From: T1Sed10-49 sp046498405
GTDB lineage: Bacteria > Actinomycetota > Nitriliruptoria > Euzebyales > Egibacteraceae
Direction: 5' to 3'
Length of the DNA: 56,977 nucleotides
NCBI GenBank assembly: GCA_046498405.1
Contig: JAWOAS010000136.1
Location: forward strand, 1-56,977
Both the position numbers and the translations under genes were made by a program. The notes under the pieces were generated by a model. That model made no database searches. It saw only the letters and a list, made by a program, of their open reading frames with translations, and was not told where the DNA came from. Below, piece by piece: positions 50,970 through 56,977 of this stretch (position 1 is its first letter; each line of letters begins with the position of its first letter).

Positions 50970-52267
50970 TGGCCCGCGACCGCTTCGTCCTCGCCGGCCT
51001 GGCCCGGGCGCGCGCGCCGTGGTTCCGTGACGTCGCGGCCTGGAGCATGCAGGCCTCGCTGCCCGCGGAGTTCGTGAAGTGCGTCTCCGCCGAGGAGCTG
51101 CGCGCGCTGCTCGCGAGCGGGCGTCCGTTCAGCGCGGTGCTCCTCGACGCCGGGCTGCCGGTCACCGACCGCGACCTCCTCGCGGCGGTGCGCGAGGCCG
51201 GGGCGGCGCCGATCGTCGTCGACGCGGCCGGGGTCAGCCGAGGCTGGCGCGACCTCGGCGCCGTCGCGGTCCTGCCGGCCACCTTCGAGCGCGCCGCGCT
51301 CCTCGACGTCCTCGGCGCCTACGCGACCCTCGTGCCCGCCGAGGACGCCACGCCCACCGAGACCGACGCCGCGCCCCCCGTCGAGGCCGCCGAGGCGCCG
51401 CTGGCCCTGGTCTGCGGGCCCGGCGGCACCGGCGCGTCGGTCAGCGCGATCGCCCTGGCCCAGGGGCTGGCCGCCGACGCGGCCACTGCCGGGCCGGTGC
51501 TGCTGGCCGACCTCTGCCGCCACGCCGAGCAGGCGATGCTCCACGACGCCCGCGACGTCGCCCCCGGGGTGCAGGAGCTCGTCGAGCTCCACCGTGGGGG
51601 GCGCCCCGGCCGTCGGGAGGTCCACGCGCAGACCTTCCGGGTGCTCGAGCGCGGCTACCACCTCCTGCTCGGCCTGCGCCGCGCGCGCTACTGGCCCTCG
51701 ATCCGCCCGCGCGCCTTCGCCGCGGCGCTGGCCTCGCTGCGGCGCGACTTCGGCGTCGTGGTCTGCGACGTCGACGCCGACTTCGAGGGCGAGGCCGAGG
51801 GCGGCTCGCTCGACGTCGAGGAGCGCAACACCATGGCCCGGACCGCCGCGGCGCACGCCGCCGTGGCCTTCGCGGTGGGCCGCGGTGACCTCAAGGGCCT
51901 GCACGCCCTCGCCCGGGTCGTCGGCGACCTGCGCGAGGCCGGGGTGCCCGGCGAGCGGATCGTCCCGGTGCTGCCGGGCGCGCCGCGCGGCCCCAAGGCG
52001 CGCGCGGGGCTGGCCCGCGCGCTCGGCGAGCTCACCGACGGGGCCTGCGCGACCTCCCCGGTGTTCCTGCCGCGCCGCAGGGTCGAGGAGGCCCTCATCG
52101 ACGGGGTCGCGCTGCCCGCGCCGCTGCCGGCCGCGCTCGCCGGCGCCTTCGCCGCCGCGCTGGCCGCCGCGCCCGCTGAGCCCGCCCCGACCGGCGGGGT
52201 GCCCGAGCGCGTCGCGCCCGGCTCGCTCGGCGCGTGGTCGGGCCCGCTCGAGACCGAGACCCCCTGA
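50969..52267 (+). CDS. tadZ: TadZ/CpaE-like protein with pseudo-receiver and degenerate ATPase domains
   Basis: 432 residues. Residues 1-125 form a receiver-like fold (FSAVLLDAGLPVTDRDLLAAV) without the acidic pocket. From 145 a ParA/MinD-type fold follows, but the Walker A position reads CGPGGTGAS (149-157), lacking the usual KGGxGKT lysines. VVVCDVDADFEGEAEGGSLD marks the Walker B area. TadZ/CpaE localises Tad pilus assembly at the pole; members without ATPase activity are known. It overlaps cpaB by one base. Confidence 0.8.
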   Translation: MARDRFVLAGLARARAPWFRDVAAWSMQASLPAEFVKCVSAEELRALLASGRPFSAVLLDAGLPVTDRDLLAAVREAGAAPIVVDAAGVSRGWRDLGAVAVLPATFERAALLDVLGAYATLVPAEDATPTETDAAPPVEAAEAPLALVCGPGGTGASVSAIALAQGLAADAATAGPVLLADLCRHAEQAMLHDARDVAPGVQELVELHRGGRPGRREVHAQTFRVLERGYHLLLGLRRARYWPSIRPRAFAAALASLRRDFGVVVCDVDADFEGEAEGGSLDVEERNTMARTAAAHAAVAFAVGRGDLKGLHALARVVGDLREAGVPGERIVPVLPGAPRGPKARAGLARALGELTDGACATSPVFLPRRRVEEALIDGVALPAPLPAALAGAFAAALAAAPAEPAPTGGVPERVAPGSLGAWSGPLETETP

Positions 52268-52281
52268 GGAAGGAGCGCCGC

Positions 52282-53622
52282 GTGCCCGCCGAGGAGCCCT
52301 CCCCGCTCGTCGCGATCGAGCGGGAGGTCCAGGAGCGCGCCAAGCGCCTCGAGCTCGACCTCGCCGCCGACGGCGCGCAGGGCCAGCTGCGCCGGCTCGT
52401 CGACGAGGCCGTCGACCGCTGGCGCGAGGACCACAAGCGCGGCCTGCGGGCCCTCGACCTCGCCGATCCCGAGGTCGTCGCGAGCCGTGCGCTGCGCAAC
52501 CTCGCCGGCTACGGCCCCCTCGAGCCGCTGCTCGCCGACGACGACGTCTGGGAGGTGATGATCAACGCCCCCGACCAGATCTTCGTCAAGCGCCACCGCG
52601 GCCAGAGCGGCTACCACGACGAGGTCTTCCACGACGACGAGCACGTCGTGCGCACGCTGACGAAGATCCTCGACGACGCCTCGACGGCGCACCGCAAGCT
52701 CGACCCCGCCGAGGGGCTGCAGGACGCCCAGCTCGACAGCGGCGCCCGCCTGCACATCGTCCACCGCGACGTCGGCCGGGACGGCCACCTCGTCGTCAAC
52801 ATCCGCAAGTTCACCGGGGTGGCCTTCCGCACGCTGCCCGAGCTCGTCGACCGGGAGATGCTCAGCCCCGACGCCGCGGCATTCCTGCGCGCCTGCGTCC
52901 AGGCGCGGCTGTCGATGGTCTTCGCCGGGGCGCCGGGTAGCGGCAAGACGACCCTGCTGTCGTGCTGCGCCGCCGAGCTCGACCCGACGCTGCGCGTGGT
53001 CATCGCCGAGGAGGTCTTCGAGGCCGACATCCCGCTGCCCAACGTCGCGTCGATGCAGACGCGCGCGGCGCGGCCCGACCGCCCCGCGGTCGACCTGCGC
53101 CGCCTCGTCGCGGGGTTCCTGCGCATGGCCCCCGACGTCGCCATCGTCGGGGAGGTGCGCGACCGGGAGGCGCTGCCGCTGCTGCTCACCCTGTCGTCGG
53201 GGGTGAAGGGGTTCACGACGATCCACGCCGGGTCGGCGCGCCAGGCGCTGACGCGGCTGCGCTTCATCTGCCAGCTCGCCGACACCTCCTCGGAGCTGCC
53301 GATGAGCGCGCTCAACACCCTCGTCTCCGAGGCCGTCGATGTCGTCGTCCACGCCCAGCGCCGCCGCGGCGTCGTCGAGGTCGACGAGATCGTCTGCGTC
53401 GAGGACCTCCAGACCGGCGGGTCCTCGCCGGCGTTCACCGTCACCCCGGTGTTCGCCCGGGCGCGCCCCGACGGCCCGTTGGCCTGGACGGGGCAGCTGC
53501 CGGTCCGTGCGACCCGGGCCTTCGAGGAGGCCGGCCTCGACGTCCGCGCGCTGCTCGAGCGGGCCGGGTCGCGGGCCGGGTCCCGGGCCGGGTCAGGGGC
53601 ACGGGCCGGGGGCGTGGGATGA
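52282..53622 (+). CDS. tadA: Tad pilus secretion ATPase TadA/CpaF
   Basis: 446 residues. N-terminal helices and the N1 domain (YGPLEPLLADDDVWEVMINAP) precede the RecA-like domain: Walker A VFAGAPGSGKTTLLS, RVVIAEEVFEADIPLPNV, Walker B-type MAPDVAIVGEVRDREALPLL and the His box KGFTTIHAGSARQALTRL. It powers pilin export and assembly. GTG 52282 follows AAGGAG at 6 nt. The C-terminus ends in Ala-Gly-Ser-Arg repeats (RAGSRAGSGARAGG). Confidence 0.94.
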   Translation: MPAEEPSPLVAIEREVQERAKRLELDLAADGAQGQLRRLVDEAVDRWREDHKRGLRALDLADPEVVASRALRNLAGYGPLEPLLADDDVWEVMINAPDQIFVKRHRGQSGYHDEVFHDDEHVVRTLTKILDDASTAHRKLDPAEGLQDAQLDSGARLHIVHRDVGRDGHLVVNIRKFTGVAFRTLPELVDREMLSPDAAAFLRACVQARLSMVFAGAPGSGKTTLLSCCAAELDPTLRVVIAEEVFEADIPLPNVASMQTRAARPDRPAVDLRRLVAGFLRMAPDVAIVGEVRDREALPLLLTLSSGVKGFTTIHAGSARQALTRLRFICQLADTSSELPMSALNTLVSEAVDVVVHAQRRRGVVEVDEIVCVEDLQTGGSSPAFTVTPVFARARPDGPLAWTGQLPVRATRAFEEAGLDVRALLERAGSRAGSRAGSGARAGGVG

Positions 53623-53632
53623 GGCCTCGGCG

Positions 53633-54517
53633 ATGATCGGGCTGGCCCTCGCGCTCGTCGCCGCCTACGGGGTCTTCCTGCTCTACACGCACGTCGTGCT
53701 CGGCTGGCGCGGCCTCGGCCCCGGCCCCGGGCTCGAGGCACCCCGGCCGCGCCGGCGCCTGGCCCGGGAGTTCCTCGTCCACGCCGGCCTCGAGCAGGTG
53801 CGCCTGCGCGAGCTCCTCGCCGTCGTGGCCGTCCTCGGCCTCGTCGGCGGCGCAGCCGGGGCGGCGCTCTTCGGCGGGATCGCGGCGCCGCTGCTGACCG
53901 GCCTGGCCGCGGCGACGGTGCCCGTCGGCGCGGCCCGGGAGCGTCGCGGGCGCCGACGGGCCCAGGCCGCCGAGGCCTGGCCGCGCATGCTCGAGGAGAT
54001 CCGCCTCGAGGCCACGACGCTCGGTCGCTCGGTGCCCCAGGCGCTGCTCGCCGTCGGCCTGCGCGGCCCCGAGGAGCTGCGTCCGGCCTTCGCCTCAGCG
54101 CAGCGCGAGTGGCTGATCTCCACCGACTTCGCCCGCACCGTGGCGGTGCTCAAGGATCGGCTCGCCGACCCGACCGCCGACGCGGTCTGCGAGACCCTCC
54201 TCGTCGCCCACGAGGTCGGTGGCAGCGACCTCGACCGCCGCCTCGCCGCCCTCGCCGAGGACCGTGTCGCCGACCTCGCCGGGCGCAAGGACGCGCGCGC
54301 CAAGCAGGCCGGCGCGCGCTTCGCCCGCGTCTTCGTCCTCGTCGTGCCCCTCGGCATGGCCCTGGCCGGCTGGAGCATCGGCGAGGGCCGGGCCGCCTAC
54401 GCCACCCCCGAGGGCCAGGCCGGCGTGCTCGCCGGGCTCGTCATCATGCTCGGGTGCTGGCTGTGGGCGGGGCGGATCATGCGCCTGCCCACCGAGCAGC
54501 GGGTCTTCCGGCGGTGA
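53633..54517 (+). CDS. tadB: Tad pilus inner-membrane protein TadB
   Basis: 294 residues. The N-terminal helix MIGLALALVAAYGVFLLYTH, a cytoplasmic type II secretion F domain (AWPRMLEEIRLEATTLGRSVPQAL ... LVAHEVGGSDLDRRLAALA), and two C-terminal membrane spans (FVLVVPLGMALAG and AGVLAGLVIMLGCWLWAG). With TadC it forms the membrane platform for TadA. ATG 53633 is 10 bp after the tadA stop with GAGG upstream. It is coupled to tadC by GTGA. Confidence 0.9.
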   Translation: MIGLALALVAAYGVFLLYTHVVLGWRGLGPGPGLEAPRPRRRLAREFLVHAGLEQVRLRELLAVVAVLGLVGGAAGAALFGGIAAPLLTGLAAATVPVGAARERRGRRRAQAAEAWPRMLEEIRLEATTLGRSVPQALLAVGLRGPEELRPAFASAQREWLISTDFARTVAVLKDRLADPTADAVCETLLVAHEVGGSDLDRRLAALAEDRVADLAGRKDARAKQAGARFARVFVLVVPLGMALAGWSIGEGRAAYATPEGQAGVLAGLVIMLGCWLWAGRIMRLPTEQRVFRR

Positions 54518-55419
54518 TCCGTCTCCTGCTGCCCGCCGGCCTCGCCCTCTGGGCGGGGGTGACCCTCCTGCTCTCGCGGCTGCGGTGGTTCGCCCGGCCG
54601 AGCGTCACCGAGCGCCTGCGTCCCTACGCGCCCGGCGGCATGGCGCGCCCGGCGGGCAAGGGCGTGCTCAGCGTCGAGTCCTTCGCCGAGACGATCGCCC
54701 CGCTGTCGCGCACGATCGGCGAGCGCCTCGCCCGGCTGCTCGGCGTCGGCGAGGACCTCGAGCTGCGCCTGTGGCGCGTGCACTCCCCCCTCGACGTCAC
54801 CGCCTTCCGGGTGCGCCAGATCGGCTGGAGCATCGCCGCGCTCGGCGCCGCCGGCCTGCTCGTCCTCGCCCTGCGCCCGATCGCGCCGCTGGCGGTGCTG
54901 CTCCTACTCGGCGCGCCGCTGTTGGCCTTCCTCCTCGCCGAGCAGCGCGCGGCCCAGGCCTCCGAGCGGTGGCAGCGGCGGGTCTTCCTCGAGCTGCCGG
55001 TCGTCGCCGAGCAGATCGCGATGCTGCTGTCGGCGGGCTACTCCCTGTCGGGGGCGATCAACCGGGTCGCCGCCCGCGGGCAGGGCGCCTGCGCGGCCGA
55101 CCTCGCGCGGGTCGCCGCGCAGGTCCGCCACGGACGCTCGGAGTCCGAGGCACTGCGGGAGTGGGCGGCGGTGGCCCGCGTCGACGCGCTCGACCGCCTC
55201 GTCGCGGTCATGGCGCTCAACCGCGAGACGAGCGACCTCGGACGGCTCCTCAGCGAGGAGGCGCGCGCGGTGCGCGCGGATGTCCAGCGCGAGCTCGTCG
55301 CGACGATGGAGCGGCGCAGCCAGCAGGTCTGGATCCCCGTGACCGTCGCAACCCTGCTGCCGGGCGTGATCTTCATGCTCATCCCCTTCGTCGAGGCGGT
55401 GCGCTTCTTCGCCGAGTGA
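54514..55419 (+). CDS. tadC: Tad pilus inner-membrane protein TadC
   Basis: 301 residues. Membrane segments at 1-20, about 105-148 and 275-297 flank the F domain (FLELPVVAEQIAMLLSAGYSLSGAINRVA ... VMALNRETSDLGRLLSEEARAVR). The end IPVTVATLLPGVIFMLIPFVEAVRFF is typical of TadC. It partners with TadB. GTG start overlaps the tadB stop. Confidence 0.9.
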   Translation: MIRLLLPAGLALWAGVTLLLSRLRWFARPSVTERLRPYAPGGMARPAGKGVLSVESFAETIAPLSRTIGERLARLLGVGEDLELRLWRVHSPLDVTAFRVRQIGWSIAALGAAGLLVLALRPIAPLAVLLLLGAPLLAFLLAEQRAAQASERWQRRVFLELPVVAEQIAMLLSAGYSLSGAINRVAARGQGACAADLARVAAQVRHGRSESEALREWAAVARVDALDRLVAVMALNRETSDLGRLLSEEARAVRADVQRELVATMERRSQQVWIPVTVATLLPGVIFMLIPFVEAVRFFAE

Positions 55420-55442
55420 GGCGGTGCCTGGGGACTAGGGGC

Positions 55443-55470
55443 TTGCCATCCTCTGACGCTTGCGTACCTT
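55443..55470 (+). promoter_or_regulatory. Predicted promoter for the Flp-like pilin gene
   Basis: TTGCCA (55443-55448), a 16-bp spacer and TACCTT (55465-55470) in the only sizeable gap of the Tad cluster (109 bp). The -35 matches 5 of 6, the -10 3 of 6. Transcription would begin near 55477, giving a ~50-nt leader. Pilins need high expression, so an own promoter is sensible. Confidence 0.4.
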
Positions 55471-55528
55471 CTCCCTAGCCGTGCAGGGGGCACGGCCCGG
55501 CAGACGCCGAGGAGCACGGGGGAAGCAC

Positions 55529-55744
55529 GTGAACGCCGTGATGATCGTCATCGTCCTCATGCTGCGGGCCCGGGGGCTCGCGCTGCGCGACCGCCTCGCC
55601 GCCGAGCACGGGGAGGGCGTGATCTCCGCCGCGATCGCCGTGCTCATCATCGCGCTGCTCGGCGCGGCGATGTGGGCGGTCTTCAACGGGATGATGACCG
55701 GGGCGACAACCCGCATCAACGACTCGGTCGAGTCGATCGGGTGA
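55529..55744 (+). CDS. Flp-like pilin/small membrane protein
   Basis: 71 residues. An N-terminal hydrophobic segment (MNAVMIVIVLMLRARG) and a charged linker (LRDRLAAEHGEG) precede the pilin-like helix VISAAIAVLIIALLGAAMWAV and a short tail (TTRINDSVESIG). Position between tadC and tadE-like genes and topology make it the best pilin candidate, although the exact G/xxxxEY Flp cleavage site is not seen. GTG 55529 follows GGGGGA. GTGA joins it to the next gene. Confidence 0.65.
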   Translation: MNAVMIVIVLMLRARGLALRDRLAAEHGEGVISAAIAVLIIALLGAAMWAVFNGMMTGATTRINDSVESIG

Positions 55745-56124
55745 GCGCGCGCCTCGCCGGCGAGCGAGGCAGCGGGGTCCTCTCGGTCGCGCTCGGCGTG
55801 GGCGTCGTGCTCACGCTGCTGCTCGTCGCCGCCCACCTCCTCACCCACCTCTACGCGACCTCGGTCGTCGAGGCGGCGGCCTACGACGCTGCCGTCGAGG
55901 CCGCCGGAGCCGCCGGCGACGTCGCCGCCGCCGAGGCCAGGGCACGGGAGACGATGGGGCCCTTGGCCGCCTCGGCGACGTTCCACTGGTCGGCCGGCGA
56001 GGACCTCGTCGTCCTGCGGGTCGAGGCCGTTCGGCCAGGGCTCGTGCCGGCGCGCCTGGCCTCCCCGCTCGGTCTGGCCTCGATCGAGCGCGAGTTCCGC
56101 GTGCGCACGGAGCGGCTGCGGTGA
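55741..56124 (+). CDS. TadE-like pseudopilin 1
   Basis: 127 residues. RGSGVLSVALGVGVVLTLLLVAAHLLTHLY is an N-terminal membrane helix behind a Gly-rich site, followed by VVEAAAYDAAVEAAGAAGDV and an outer beta part (FHWSAGEDLVVLRVEAVRPGLVPARLAS). This is the TadE/minor pilin layout. GTG start overlaps the previous stop. Confidence 0.75.
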   Translation: MSARLAGERGSGVLSVALGVGVVLTLLLVAAHLLTHLYATSVVEAAAYDAAVEAAGAAGDVAAAEARARETMGPLAASATFHWSAGEDLVVLRVEAVRPGLVPARLASPLGLASIEREFRVRTERLR

Positions 56125-56666
56125 GCGCGTCGTCGCCTCGGGCGCTGCGCCGCGGTGTGCGGCGTCGGCGCCGCGGCGGGCCCGCGCTGGGCGTCGGCGT
56201 GCGACGGCTGCGCGAGGAGGACGCCGGCGTCGTCGCTGGCTGGGAGGCCCTGCCGTTCGGCTTCCTCGTCTTCATCGTCGGCGCGCTCGTCGCCGCCAAC
56301 GCCTGGGCGGTCGTCGACGCGAAGATGGCGGTGACCGCAGCGGCCCGGCAGGGGGCACGGGCCTTCGTCGAGGCCGGGGAGGCGGCCTCGGCCCGCCCCG
56401 CCGCGGTGCAGGCCGCCGGCGCGGCGCTTGCCGCCCATGGGCGGCAGCCCTCTGGCGAGGTCGAGGTCGCCGGGTCCTTCCGTCGGTGCGCGACGGTGAC
56501 GGTGACCGTCGGGCACACCGTCCCGGCGATCGTCCTGCCGTGGGTCGGCGGATTCGGTGACGGGGTGACGACCCGCGCGTCGCACGCCGAGGTCGTCGAT
56601 CCGCTGCGCTCCGGTGTCGAGGGGGAGGCCGGCAGCGGCGGCGAGGTGGTCTGCGATGGCCGCTGA
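56121..56666 (+). CDS. TadE-like pseudopilin 2
   Basis: 181 residues. A long basic N-terminus (RALRRGVRRRRRGG) precedes one membrane helix (LPFGFLVFIVGALVAANAWAVV), the A/G-rich helix (KMAVTAAARQGARAFVEAG) and a beta domain (CATVTVTVGHTVPAIVLPWVG), typical of TadE/TadF proteins. GTGA with the gene before; 11-bp overlap with the gene after. Confidence 0.75.
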   Translation: MSASSPRALRRGVRRRRRGGPALGVGVRRLREEDAGVVAGWEALPFGFLVFIVGALVAANAWAVVDAKMAVTAAARQGARAFVEAGEAASARPAAVQAAGAALAAHGRQPSGEVEVAGSFRRCATVTVTVGHTVPAIVLPWVGGFGDGVTTRASHAEVVDPLRSGVEGEAGSGGEVVCDGR

Positions 56667-56977
56667 CGAGCGGGGCAGCGCCCTCATGCTCATGCCGGCG
56701 GCGGTCCTCGTCGTCATCGTCCTCTCGGCGGTCGCCGTCGACGGGGCGCTGGCGTTCATGGGCCGCCGCGAGCTCTCCGCGGCGGCGGCCGCCGCGGCCA
56801 ACGACGCCGTCGTCGCCGCCCTCTCCGAGCGCGGGTTCTACGAGGCCTGCGGCGACCTCGGCCTCGACCCCGCCGCGGCCCAGCGCGTCGCCGAGCGGAC
56901 CTTCGCCCTGCGCGCCTCCGACGCCTACGCCCTCGAGGCCGTCGAGGCGGCGGTCGGCGTCGCGCCCGACGGGGGCG
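56656..56977 (+). CDS. TadG-like pilus protein (3' truncated by the window)
   Basis: 107 residues visible. RGSALMLMPAAVLVVIVLSAVAVDGALAFMGRREL is the putative TadG/Flp-associated membrane start, followed by SAAAAAAANDAVVAALSERGFYEACGD. The ATG at 56656 has GAGGTGG at 6 nt. The gene continues past the right edge. It may be TadG or another pseudopilin. Confidence 0.65.
   Translation, partial: MAADERGSALMLMPAAVLVVIVLSAVAVDGALAFMGRRELSAAAAAAANDAVVAALSERGFYEACGDLGLDPAAAQRVAERTFALRASDAYALEAVEAAVGVAPDGG

Overview
The window is chromosomal DNA from a very GC-rich bacterium of the phylum Actinomycetota. Codons are strongly GC3-biased, GTG starts are common, and gene order closely follows the oriC region of Mycobacterium and Streptomyces: DUF881 - pabA/trpG - (PASTA kinase), gyrA/gyrB - dciA - recF - dnaN - dnaA // rpmH - rnpA - yidD - yidC - jag - rsmG - parA - parB, then a cwlM-like gene, trxA, trxB, a kinase linked to murJ, a mutT4-like gene, pcnA, and ino1 - padR - DUF5318 - ponA. 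The class cannot be settled by eye; a deep-branching lineage such as Nitriliruptoria would fit, but that is inference. No IS element, prophage, integrase or CRISPR array was seen.

Layout. 0-5.3 kb: end of a PASTA protein, then a minus-strand operon of DUF881, class E sortase, a 47-residue membrane peptide, a degenerate AMP-binding protein, PabA/TrpG and a renalase-like flavoprotein, mostly linked by 4-bp or 1-bp junctions. 5.2-6.1 kb: a DnaA-box cluster, a zinc-ribbon membrane protein, tRNA-Ala(TGC), a DLW-39-like micropeptide and tRNA-Ile(GAT). 6.1-16.8 kb: the replication block on the minus strand, with a GerMN lipoprotein between gyrB and gyrA. 16.8-17.3 kb: the divergent dnaA/rpmH promoter region. 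The switch of gene direction puts replication initiation at about 15.0-17.3 kb. 17.3-22.6 kb: ribosome/RNase P/membrane insertion genes and the ParABS segregation system with two parS sites.

22.7-35.7 kb: a D-Ala-D-Ala ligase homologue, an aminotransferase, a CwlM-like pseudo-amidase, thioredoxin and its reductase with an unusually structured leader between them, a Ser/Thr kinase with an extracellular domain, MurJ, a Nudix hydrolase, PilT and CCA/poly(A) polymerase. Together these link cell-wall synthesis, its phospho-control and redox balance. 35.8-45.7 kb: a REC-GAF-EAL protein, MalQ, a nickel superoxide dismutase with its divergent maturation protease, inositol-phosphate synthase with a PadR regulator, DUF5318 and a class A PBP. 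45.7-49.8 kb: AlaX-like editing protein, a type III polyketide synthase with a methyltransferase, a second methyltransferase and a BldC-like regulator. 49.8-57.0 kb: a Flp/Tad pilus cluster (CpaB, TadZ, TadA, TadB, TadC, Flp-like, TadE-like proteins), running off the right edge.

Most notable signals: (1) three tandem stem-loops between a predicted promoter and trxA; (2) DnaA-box-like triplets or quartets at 11-12 bp spacing at three places, one framed by a perfect 9-bp inverted repeat far from dnaA; (3) malQ with a homologous N-terminal extension but no ATG/GTG/TTG start; (4) a CwlM-like protein lacking both zinc histidines; (5) a Ni-SOD hook with Met in place of the cis-proline and a Nur-like box in the sodN/sodX promoter.
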